Below, piece by piece: positions 1 through 5,053 of a stretch of DNA of 5,053 nt (within the stretch, counting starts at the first letter, position 1; each line of letters begins with the position of its first letter). The translations under genes and the position numbers were made by a program. The stretch is taken from contig JAITVF010000183.1 in assembly GCA_031285945.1 (NCBI GenBank), positions 1 to 5,053 of the forward strand, written 5' to 3'. Source of the stretch: Oscillospiraceae bacterium (lineage in GTDB: Bacteria > Bacillota > Clostridia > Oscillospirales > Ruminococcaceae). The notes below the pieces were generated by a model that did no database searches, was not told the origin of the DNA, and was given only the letters and a program-made list of their open reading frames with translations.

Positions 1-430
1 AAAGGCGGGGTACCTTCAGCGTGAGAAACGGGCGCTTCTTGACCGGCACAGGGGGCTTTCGGCCAAGGCTTACGGTATTCTTAAAGAAAAAGAAGACGTC
101 CTTTTTCGGCTAAAAGAAAGCCCGGCCCTTCGCTCCCCGAAAAACGCGCTTATAAAATCCGGGCAGGCCCTAGATATTTACGTGAAATCGATGTATAATA
201 GTAAGCGTATATTTATTCACGCGGCCGACCGGCGGGTGAGTATGGCGGCGGCGCTTCTCGATTCGCTCAGCCCGCTGCGGGTGCTTGACCGCGGCTACTG
301 CCTCGCCCGCAGAGATGGGTCGGTGGCCGCGGCAGAGACGCTTGAACCCGGCGACGGGGTTGAGCTTTTTTTCGCGGACGGGTCGGCTGAGGCTGAGGTT
401 CTTAGCGTGAAGAGGGAGAAATGGCTATGA
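1..430 (+). CDS. xseA: Exodeoxyribonuclease VII large subunit, C-terminal part (5' truncated by window edge)
   Basis: This reading frame is open from base 2 to the TGA at 428-430 and gives 142 residues, roughly the last third of a protein that is usually about 400-450 residues long. XseA is the catalytic subunit of exonuclease VII, a cytoplasmic enzyme that degrades single-stranded DNA from both ends in repair and recombination; its nuclease core lies upstream of this window. What is visible is a long charged helical stretch rich in Lys, Glu, Arg and Leu (about the first 85 residues), matching the coiled-coil arm that carries XseB subunits. It is followed by LSPLRVLDRGYCLARR, the family's conserved L-x-P-L-x-VL-x-RGY signature, and a small beta-rich tail (DGSVAAAETLEPGDGVELFFADG) that ends the protein. 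The stop overlaps the xseB start as ATGA, consistent with translational coupling of the two subunits. The first part of the fragment is the least conserved, but the signature and the neighbour make the call firm. Confidence 0.95.
   Translation, partial: KAGYLQREKRALLDRHRGLSAKAYGILKEKEDVLFRLKESPALRSPKNALIKSGQALDIYVKSMYNSKRIFIHAADRRVSMAAALLDSLSPLRVLDRGYCLARRDGSVAAAETLEPGDGVELFFADGSAEAEVLSVKREKWL
413..418 (+). promoter_or_regulatory. Ribosome binding site of xseB, deciding its start
   Basis: AGGGAG lies inside the last codons of xseA. It is only 2 bases from the ATG at 421 but 8 bases from the ATG at 427. The second spacing is the normal one, so this site favours the downstream ATG. Confidence 0.6.
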
Positions 431-639
431 GCAAAACGGGCGGCGGCGACTTAAGCTTTGAGCTGGCTATAAAGCGCCTGGATGAAATCGTGGCCTCGCT
501 TGACAGCGGGGTTCTTTCGCTGGACGATTCGCTGGCCCTTTTCGCCGAAGGGGCCGGACTTGTTACGTTCTGCAACAAATCCCTTGAGGACGCAAAGCTC
601 CGGCTAAACGAGCTTTTTCCGGTGGAAGAGCCTAAATAG
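427..639 (+). CDS. xseB: Exodeoxyribonuclease VII small subunit
   Basis: This gene encodes the 70-residue small subunit of exonuclease VII. Several copies of XseB bind the helical arm of XseA and are needed for a stable, active single-strand DNase. The whole protein is one helical hairpin. Residues about 10-27 (LSFELAIKRLDEIVASLD) form the first helix, SGVLSLDDSLALF (27-39) is the conserved turn and start of the second helix, and EGAGLVTFCNKSLEDAKLRL (41-60) completes it; these match the family pattern FEEAL-x-x-L-x-x-IV-x-x-LE-x-G-x-LSLEESL-x-x-FEEG. The length is typical. I chose the ATG at 427 over the in-frame ATG at 421 because it has the better ribosome-site spacing and forms the common ATGA overlap with the xseA stop; the alternative adds only Met-Ala. 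It follows xseA in the usual order. Confidence 0.95.
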   Translation: MSKTGGGDLSFELAIKRLDEIVASLDSGVLSLDDSLALFAEGAGLVTFCNKSLEDAKLRLNELFPVEEPK

Positions 640-672
640 GGTGATCTTAAGCGCAGGGTTGAAAGGGGAACC

Positions 673-1173
673 ATGAATTATCTTCGCGATATAACCGGCA
701 ACTATATAATGAACGTGGGAGTGGTCGCCTTTTTTGGGGCGCAGGTCTGCAAGGTGTTTTTTACGCTGCTTATGACGCGCAGAATAGTGCCGGAGCGGCT
801 TATAGGCGCTGGCGGAATGCCAAGCTCTCACTCGGCCCTCACGAGCTCCATAGTAATAGCTATCCAAAAGAAGGTAGGGTTTTCCTCCCCGGAGTTCGGG
901 CTTGCAATAGCGCTCGCCGCCATTGTAATGTACGACGCCATGGGGGTGCGCCGCGCGGCGGGCGAACAGGCGAAGGTTTTAAACAAAATGATTTTCGAGT
1001 TCCCCTTCTTTAAGCAAAAGAAGGACATGAACGGCGACGGCGTGGTTGAAGAGCATGAAGAGGAGCCGCTGATTCCCAGGGAGCTCAAGGAATTTCTGGG
1101 CCATACCCCAATAGAGGTTTTGGGCGGTTGCCTTTTGGGAATTCTTGTCGCCATGTTTATGCCGGTTGTATAA
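673..1173 (+). CDS. Divergent PAP2 family (DUF212, YuiD-like) membrane protein
   Basis: This 166-residue integral membrane protein belongs to the divergent PAP2 family typified by B. subtilis YuiD, which is distantly related to acid phosphatase/vanadium haloperoxidase-type lipid phosphatases; its substrate is not established. Family marks seen are GGMPSSHSALTSS (48-59), the PSSHSA core with the presumed active-site His53; MYDAMGVRRAAGEQAKVLNK (86-105); and LGHTPIEVLGG (142-152). Hydrophobic segments lie at about 13-34, 52-65, 75-90 and 146-165, so four helices are likely. The positive charges at TRRIVPER and VRRAAGEQAK place those loops inside. The linker between the last two helices (106-140) is acidic and contains DMNGDGVVEEHE (118-129), a full EF-hand-loop pattern. 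GGGG-rich AGGGGA (664-669) precedes the ATG closely; a later in-frame Met13 would cut the first helix short. The gene sits 33 bases after xseB and 32 bases before dxs. An isoprenoid-phosphate substrate is conceivable from that neighbour, but this is only inference. Confidence 0.9.
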   Translation: MNYLRDITGNYIMNVGVVAFFGAQVCKVFFTLLMTRRIVPERLIGAGGMPSSHSALTSSIVIAIQKKVGFSSPEFGLAIALAAIVMYDAMGVRRAAGEQAKVLNKMIFEFPFFKQKKDMNGDGVVEEHEEEPLIPRELKEFLGHTPIEVLGGCLLGILVAMFMPVV

Positions 1174-1192
1174 GCCGCTGATTAACGACATC

Positions 1193-1197
1193 AGGAG
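1193..1197 (+). promoter_or_regulatory. Ribosome binding site of dxs
   Basis: AGGAG lies 8 bases before the ATG at 1206, in the 32-base gap after the PAP2-like gene. It is a strong, well-spaced site that supports the chosen dxs start. The gap is too short to show a convincing separate promoter. Confidence 0.7.
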
Positions 1198-1205
1198 AAT
1201 ATTGT

Positions 1206-3077
1206 ATGGATAAGAGCCTGCTCGACAGAATTACCGGACCCGAGGCTCTAAAAAGGCTGGGGCCGGGGAATCTGGAGAGATTGTGCAAAGAGATTCGCGA
1301 TACACTTATCGAAAGCGTTTCCCAAAACGGAGGGCACCTTGCCTCAAACCTTGGGGTGGTGGAGCTGACGGTGGCCCTTCACCGCGTTTTTGAGAGCCCC
1401 GCCGATCAGATCGTGTGGGACGTGGGCCATCAGTGCTACACCCACAAGCTGCTGACGGGGCGCAGGGACCTTTCCTCCGCCCTTCGCCGGGCGGACGGGA
1501 TAAGCGGTTTTCCGCGGCCCTCAGAGTCGGAGCACGATCCCTTTGTCTCGGGTCACGCCTCCACCTCCCTTTCGGTTGCGGGGGGAATCGCCAGAAGCAA
1601 GGAGCTATTGGGCGAGAAGGGGCACGTGATCGCCGTAATCGGCGACGGCGCCCTTACCGGCGGAATGGCCTTTGAGGGGCTCAACTCTCTCGCGCAGAAT
1701 AAGGACGGCAGAGTTATCGTAATACTTAACGACAACGAGATGAGCATCTCTAAAAATGTAGGCGGCTTTACGAAATATTTAAGCCGGCTGCGGACCAATT
1801 CCTCTTATTATAAGCTCAAGGACGTTACAAAGTCGGTCTTGCAGTCTATACCCCTGATGGGAGACAGCCTGACGAGCCTCGCGTCCGGCTCGGTCGCCCA
1901 GATAAAGAATCTTGTTTACCACAGCGACTTCTTCGAGGATCTCGGCTACTCCTACATGGGCCCGGTGGATGGTCACGATCTTTCGGCCCTGCAGGACTCG
2001 TTAAGAAGGGCGAGGGGACTTAACCGGCCTGTTCTGCTTCATGTGCGCACCGTAAAGGGAAAGGGCTATACTTACGCGGAGCAGAACCCGGGCGCGTGGC
2101 ACGGCGTGGCCAAATTTGATCCCAAATACGCCGGCGAGCCGCTCCCCCTAGCCGACAGCTTTTCCGACGTATTCGGCCGCCGCCTCACCGAGCTCGCCGA
2201 AGAAAACGACCGAATTGTGGCGGTAACCGCCGCCATGAAATACGCGACCGGCCTTTATCACTTTTCCCGACGGTTTAAAAAAAGCGGCAGATTCTTCGAC
2301 GTCGGCATAGCCGAAGGCCACGGAATCGCATTTTGCGCGGCCATGGCCTCGAAGGGGCTTGTGCCGGTTATGGCGGTTTATTCCACTTTTTTACAGCGGG
2401 GCTACGATCAGCTCCTGCACGATTGCGCCATAGACCGGCGCCACATAGTTCTCGCGGTGGACAGGGCGGGTCTTGTAGGCGAGGACGGCGAAACGCATCA
2501 GGGTATTTTCGACTGCGCATTTCTCTCTACCGTTCCGGGCGCCGCGATATACAGCCCCGTATCATATAAGGAGCTGGAGCTTTGCCTGGGCGAAGCGGTC
2601 GCCGGGGAGGGGATACAGGCTGTGCGCTATCCCCGGGGCGGGCAGTGCGAGCCGGATAAATTCGACCGGCCGACCGCGGCTTCAATCCATATCGACAGCG
2701 GCAGCCGCGAAACCCTTATAGTCACCTACGGAAGAATCTTTGCGCAGGTGGCGGAGGCAAGGCGGACACTGCCTGGGGGCGATAGGGTTTCGATAATAAG
2801 AATGACTAAGATATGGCCTCTGGATAAAGGCGTTCTGGGCATCGCCGCCCGGTATGAGCGGATAATCTTTGTCGAAGAGGGAATAAGCGCTGGCGGCATT
2901 GGCGAACATTTTCTGGCGAGGCTCTCCCTCGGCGGATATCGTGGGAAGACGATGCTGCGGGCGATAGAAAACCGGTTCGTGCCCCAGGGTACGGTGGCCT
3001 GGCAGATGAAAACACTGCGGCTTGACGCCGGCTCTCTTGCGGAGGATATTACCCGATTTGGGCGTGAAGGCCGATGA
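1206..3077 (+). CDS. dxs: 1-deoxy-D-xylulose-5-phosphate synthase
   Basis: DXS condenses pyruvate with glyceraldehyde 3-phosphate, releasing CO2, to give 1-deoxyxylulose 5-phosphate. This is the first step of the MEP isoprenoid pathway and a branch to thiamine and pyridoxal. It is a cytosolic thiamine-diphosphate and Mg-dependent dimer. The 623-residue length is normal and all domains are present. The N-terminal domain has NGGHLASNLG (41-50), WDVGHQCYTHKLLTGR (71-86), GHASTS (116-121) and the ThDP/Mg motif GDGALTGGM...LNDN (146-177). The middle pyrimidine-binding domain (about 315-480) has VGIAEGHG with catalytic Glu370, YSTFLQR (392-398), VDRAGLVGEDGETHQG with Arg420 and His431, and VRYPRG (473-478), whose arginine should bind substrate phosphate. 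The C-terminal transketolase domain ends with VEEGISAGGIGE (556-567) and FVPQGT (591-596). GHA replaces the more common GHS, and AEGH replaces AEQH; I believe both are ordinary variants in Clostridia. The stop overlaps tlyA as ATGA. Confidence 0.98.
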   Translation: MDKSLLDRITGPEALKRLGPGNLERLCKEIRDTLIESVSQNGGHLASNLGVVELTVALHRVFESPADQIVWDVGHQCYTHKLLTGRRDLSSALRRADGISGFPRPSESEHDPFVSGHASTSLSVAGGIARSKELLGEKGHVIAVIGDGALTGGMAFEGLNSLAQNKDGRVIVILNDNEMSISKNVGGFTKYLSRLRTNSSYYKLKDVTKSVLQSIPLMGDSLTSLASGSVAQIKNLVYHSDFFEDLGYSYMGPVDGHDLSALQDSLRRARGLNRPVLLHVRTVKGKGYTYAEQNPGAWHGVAKFDPKYAGEPLPLADSFSDVFGRRLTELAEENDRIVAVTAAMKYATGLYHFSRRFKKSGRFFDVGIAEGHGIAFCAAMASKGLVPVMAVYSTFLQRGYDQLLHDCAIDRRHIVLAVDRAGLVGEDGETHQGIFDCAFLSTVPGAAIYSPVSYKELELCLGEAVAGEGIQAVRYPRGGQCEPDKFDRPTAASIHIDSGSRETLIVTYGRIFAQVAEARRTLPGGDRVSIIRMTKIWPLDKGVLGIAARYERIIFVEEGISAGGIGEHFLARLSLGGYRGKTMLRAIENRFVPQGTVAWQMKTLRLDAGSLAEDITRFGREGR

Positions 3078-3883
3078 AAAAGCGGCTTGACCAGATTTTA
3101 GTGGAGCGGGGCCTTGCCTCGGGCAGGGATAGGGCAAAGGCTCTTATAATGGCGGGCCTTGTTATGGCGGGCGGCGAAAAGGCTCTTAAGCCGGGCGATG
3201 AGCTGGACGAGGAAGCGCCGATCGAGGTGAGGGGCGGTGAGCTTAAGTACGTAAGCCGCGGCGGACTCAAGCTCGAAAAGGCGCTCGGGGTTTTCGGGGT
3301 GGATCTGGGCGGCTGTGTCTGCGCGGATATAGGCGCCTCTACCGGTGGCTTTACCGACTGTATGCTACAAAACGGGGCGTCCAGGGTTTACGCGGTAGAC
3401 GTGGGCTACGGGCAGCTCGATTATAAGCTTAGATCCGACAGCCGGGTGATCGTTCTCGAGCGGACAAACGCGAGATATCTTACCCGGGAGCATATCCCCG
3501 AAGCCCCGGATTTTATTTCGGCCGACGCGAGCTTTATCTCGCTGACCCTGCTTCTTCCCCCCATTAAGGATTTGCTGGGGGAAAACGGATCTATAATATG
3601 CCTCGTGAAGCCGCAGTTTGAGGCTGGGCGCGAAAAGGTGGGCAAAAAGGGCGTGGTCAGAGACCGTGACGTCCACCTTGAGGTTATAGGGCGGATTCTT
3701 TCTTTTTCGCGGGGGCTCGGGTTATATCCCGCCGGGCTTGACTATTCGCCGGTAAAGGGCCCGCAGGGCAACATAGAATACCTTTTGCATCTTAAAAGGG
3801 AGGGGGAAGCCTCCCGCCTGGACGAGGGCGCGGCCGCCAGGGTGGTGGCCGAATCTCATGAGCGCTTGTGGGGGACGGTATGA
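3074..3883 (+). CDS. tlyA: TlyA family rRNA (cytidine-2'-O)-methyltransferase
   Basis: TlyA proteins methylate the 2'-OH of C1920 in 23S rRNA, and in some species also C1409 in 16S rRNA, using S-adenosylmethionine. They are often labelled hemolysin for historical reasons. The 269 residues show an N-terminal S4 RNA-binding domain (about 2-60, starting KKRLDQILVERGLASGRDRA), the SRGGLKLEKAL linker (61-71) and an FtsJ-type Rossmann methyltransferase domain. The domain carries the SAM motif DIGASTGGFTD (85-95), AVDVGYGQL (107-115), ADASFISL (150-157), LVKPQFEAG (177-185) and GPQGNIEYLLHL (229-240). Lys69, Asp151, Lys179 and Glu235 align with the K-D-K-E tetrad described for Mycobacterium TlyA, so an active enzyme is expected. 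The N-terminus is slightly shorter than the mycobacterial two-site enzyme, but the C-terminal tail is of similar length, so single or dual rRNA targets cannot be decided. It overlaps dxs and nadK by ATGA at both ends. Its own ribosome site (GAAGG, 3066-3070) is weak and close, which suggests coupled translation. Confidence 0.96.
   Translation: MKKRLDQILVERGLASGRDRAKALIMAGLVMAGGEKALKPGDELDEEAPIEVRGGELKYVSRGGLKLEKALGVFGVDLGGCVCADIGASTGGFTDCMLQNGASRVYAVDVGYGQLDYKLRSDSRVIVLERTNARYLTREHIPEAPDFISADASFISLTLLLPPIKDLLGENGSIICLVKPQFEAGREKVGKKGVVRDRDVHLEVIGRILSFSRGLGLYPAGLDYSPVKGPQGNIEYLLHLKREGEASRLDEGAAARVVAESHERLWGTV
3870..3875 (+). promoter_or_regulatory. Probable ribosome binding site of nadK, deciding its start
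   Basis: GGGGGA lies inside the end of tlyA, 4 bases before the ATG at 3880. The upstream in-frame GTG at 3868 has no comparable site before it. The motif is purine-rich but not a textbook AGGAGG, so re-initiation after tlyA probably contributes. Confidence 0.45.
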
Positions 3884-4731
3884 AGGCTTTACTCAGGCCC
3901 AACTTTGATAAGGACGGCAGCGTTGCCGGCGCCCGCCTCACCGTAGAGGCTCTGCTGGAGACAGGCATAACGCCCCTGCTCGACAGGGCCGACGCCGCGG
4001 TAATCTCCCCCGTTAATGAGGGCTGCCTGATCGGAGAGTTTGGGGAAATGCTCTCTGATTGCGATATCGTTATAACAATAGGAGGGGACGGCACAATCCT
4101 TCACGCCGTTCAGGCTATTCTGGGGCGAAAAAAGCCGCTTTTGGGCATAAACACGGGACGCATAGGGTTTTTGACCCAGCTCGAAATCAGCGAGCTGGGG
4201 CATTTTTCGCGGCTTAAAGAAGGCAACTACGAGATACTTAACCGCATGCTTCTTAAGGGGACCCTGGACCGGGAGGATGATTGTTTCTTTGCTCTCAACG
4301 ATATTGTTATCTTCCGTGGCGGAGACCATCTTATAGAAATTGAGGTTCATTGCGATACCGGCCCCGTAGCCTCGCACCGGGCCGACGGGGTTATATTCAG
4401 CACCCCCACCGGCTCCACCGCATACAGCCTTTCGGCGGGCGGCTCCATAGTCCACCCGAGCCTTGAGCTTATACAGATGACCGCCGTCTGCCCCCATTCC
4501 CACTTCAACCACAGCGCTATACTGTCTCCGGAAAGGACATACCGGGCAAAAGAGGCTGCCGGCAGCCTCAGGGGAGGCGCCGTGATAATGGTTGACGGCA
4601 TGCGCGCGGGCGTACTTGAAAGGGACAAGAGCCTGACTATAGCCAAAGCGCCGCAAAGCATTCAATTTATAGACCTTGGCATACGGGATTTTTACAACTG
4701 CGTGGATATTAAACTCAGCTACAGGAGGTAA
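3880..4731 (+). CDS. nadK: NAD kinase (ATP or polyphosphate dependent)
   Basis: NAD kinase phosphorylates the 2'-OH of the adenosine ribose of NAD to make NADP, the only route to NADP in most bacteria; it acts in the cytosol as an oligomer. The 283 residues begin MKALLRPNFDKDG, the usual first strand and N-x-x-KDG turn. They then show IGGDGTIL (67-74) with the proposed catalytic Asp70, GINTGRIGFL (89-98), ALND (138-141, the NE/D motif), RADGVIFSTPTGSTAYSLSAGG (167-188, the conserved NAD-binding stretch) and VDG (238-240). I chose ATG 3880 because it forms an ATGA overlap with the tlyA stop and matches the family N-terminus. A GTG at 3868 would add four residues. Two conserved places differ: Asp141 replaces the commoner Glu, and the CPHSHFNHSAIL segment (204-215) has His211 where many homologues have Arg. 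The last two Arg codons form the argR ribosome site. A perfect palindrome lies at 4552-4569. Confidence 0.96.
   Translation: MKALLRPNFDKDGSVAGARLTVEALLETGITPLLDRADAAVISPVNEGCLIGEFGEMLSDCDIVITIGGDGTILHAVQAILGRKKPLLGINTGRIGFLTQLEISELGHFSRLKEGNYEILNRMLLKGTLDREDDCFFALNDIVIFRGGDHLIEIEVHCDTGPVASHRADGVIFSTPTGSTAYSLSAGGSIVHPSLELIQMTAVCPHSHFNHSAILSPERTYRAKEAAGSLRGGAVIMVDGMRAGVLERDKSLTIAKAPQSIQFIDLGIRDFYNCVDIKLSYRR
4552..4569. repeat. Perfect 18-bp palindrome inside nadK
   Basis: Bases 4552-4560 (GAGGCTGCC) are exactly inverted in 4561-4569. In RNA this could form a 7-bp stem with a CCGG loop. The GCCTC at 4565-4569 could instead pair with GAGGC at 4574-4578 around a 4-base loop, so two exclusive hairpins are possible. 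No U-run follows, so it is not an intrinsic terminator. No function is known, and it may be a chance product of GC-rich codons. Confidence 0.5.
4723..4728 (+). promoter_or_regulatory. Ribosome binding site of argR, encoded within nadK
   Basis: A perfect AGGAGG is also the Arg-Arg codon pair that ends NadK. It sits directly before the nadK stop (4729-4731) and 8 bases before the argR ATG. It is the best match to the consensus in the window. Confidence 0.85.
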
Positions 4732-4736
4732 CAACA

Positions 4737-5053
4737 ATGAAGAGCAAACGTCACGCTAAAATCCTCGAGCTCATTGCGGAATATGAGATAGATACCCAGG
4801 AGGAATTGCTGCGCAGGCTCAACGAAAACGATTTTAGGGTCACGCAGGCTACAGTATCCCGGGATATTAAGGAGCTGCGCCTCGTAAAGGTACAGGTGGG
4901 CGCCGGCTACAGGTACTCAACCAATACCTCAAGAGAAACCGTGGATATGAGCTTTAAGTTTCACGCGGTATTTTCAGAATCGGTGGTCGGGGTTGATTAC
5001 GCCGAAAACCTTGTGGTGATAAAATGCTATGTCGGTATGGCCAACGCGGCCTG
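4737..5053 (+). CDS. argR: Arginine repressor ArgR/AhrC (3' truncated by window edge)
   Basis: ArgR (AhrC in Bacillus) is a hexameric, arginine-responsive DNA-binding protein that represses arginine biosynthesis and, in some species, activates arginine breakdown. It is also known as a recombination accessory factor in E. coli. The window holds 105 residues of a protein that is usually about 150. The N-terminal winged helix-turn-helix is complete: KSKRHAKILELIAEYEIDTQEELLRRL (2-28) and the recognition helix region VTQATVSRDIKELRLVKV (34-51), containing the conserved SRDIKEL. The C-terminal oligomerization and arginine-binding domain starts near residue 70 (SFKFHAVFSESVVGVDYAENLVVIKCYVGMANAA). 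This corresponds to the family's NLVVIKT-x-PG-x-A-x-A stretch with Cys, Tyr and Val substitutions. The arginine-contacting Asp residues lie beyond the window. The gene follows nadK by 5 bases and uses a ribosome site embedded in it. recN is the usual next gene, but it is not visible. Confidence 0.95.
   Translation, partial: MKSKRHAKILELIAEYEIDTQEELLRRLNENDFRVTQATVSRDIKELRLVKVQVGAGYRYSTNTSRETVDMSFKFHAVFSESVVGVDYAENLVVIKCYVGMANAA

Noticed and set aside
370..430. Idea that xseA is a short separate gene starting at the GTG at 182
   Set aside because: The frame is open back to the window edge, and the upstream residues form the helical arm expected of XseA, so this is the tail of a truncated long gene.
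673..690. Possible ARG box (TGAAT...ATTCA) for ArgR near the DUF212 start
   Set aside because: Only one half (TGAAT in ATGAATTATC) is present, inside a coding start, with no paired inverted half.
949..960. 12-bp palindrome CGCCGCGCGGCG in the DUF212 gene
   Set aside because: It follows from the conserved Val-Arg-Arg-Ala-Ala codons in a GC-rich gene and needs no further explanation.
1174..1205. Possible promoter or terminator in the gap before dxs
   Set aside because: The 32 bases show only a ribosome site; there is no -35/-10 pair with proper spacing and no hairpin followed by T residues.
2277..2283. Run of seven A bases in dxs, considered as a slippage or frameshift site
   Set aside because: The codons read TTT AAA AAA AGC, which does not fit the X-XXY-YYZ phase of a -1 slippery site, and DXS continues intact to its normal end.
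2333..2569. Plus-strand open frame of 78 codons inside dxs in another frame
   Set aside because: It overlaps the most conserved DXS region, has no recognisable motif and is Arg/Gly/Ser-rich, which is typical of a shifted GC-rich frame.
2682..3137. Minus-strand open frame of 151 codons across the dxs/tlyA junction
   Set aside because: It is opposite the conserved C-terminus of DXS and the start of TlyA, and the translation is rich in Pro, Arg and Ser with no domain, as expected for a shadow frame.
3889..4737. Long open frame of 282 codons on the minus strand, antisense to nadK
   Set aside because: It lies entirely opposite a well-supported nadK, its translation resembles no family I know, and long antisense frames are common in GC-rich genes with this codon bias.

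Overview
The window is a compact stretch of bacterial housekeeping genes, all on the + strand and with almost no intergenic DNA. It looks like part of a single operon. The order is xseA (3' end only), xseB, a divergent-PAP2 (DUF212/YuiD-like) membrane protein gene, dxs, tlyA, nadK and argR (5' part only). This order resembles the xseA-xseB-ispA-dxs-tlyA-nadK-argR-recN neighbourhood known from Clostridia and other Firmicutes. The proteins also carry Firmicutes-like signatures, such as the DXS motifs AEGH and DGETHQG, the TlyA SRGGLKLEKAL motif and the ArgR VTQATVSRDIKEL motif. The DNA is fairly GC-rich by eye, with many GCC/GGC/CGG codons, yet ATA is the favoured isoleucine codon. I infer a GC-rich member of the Clostridia, possibly from a metagenome. 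I cannot name the genus.

Layout: positions 1-430 hold the C-terminal third of the exonuclease VII large subunit, and 427-639 hold its small subunit, overlapping by ATGA. Positions 673-1173 hold the four-helix membrane protein, and 1206-3077 a complete DXS. Positions 3074-3883 hold the TlyA rRNA 2'-O-methyltransferase (ATGA overlap with dxs), and 3880-4731 NAD kinase (ATGA overlap with tlyA). From 4737 to the window end is the DNA-binding domain and the start of the effector domain of ArgR; its ribosome binding site lies inside the last two codons of nadK. The only gaps between genes are 33, 32 and 5 bases. I see no promoter, terminator, RNA gene, mobile element or CRISPR array.

The genes do not form one pathway. 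They are a conserved run combining DNA repair (XseA/XseB), isoprenoid precursor supply (DXS, perhaps with the PAP2-like protein acting on a lipid phosphate), ribosome modification (TlyA), NADP supply (NadK, which feeds the NADPH-using step after DXS) and arginine regulation (ArgR). ispA, often found between xseB and dxs, is absent here.

I found no previously undescribed system. The points most worth a second look are a full EF-hand-type calcium-loop match in the cytosolic linker of the PAP2-like protein, the missing ispA, the ATA preference despite high GC, several substitutions in NadK, and a perfect 18-bp palindrome inside nadK.
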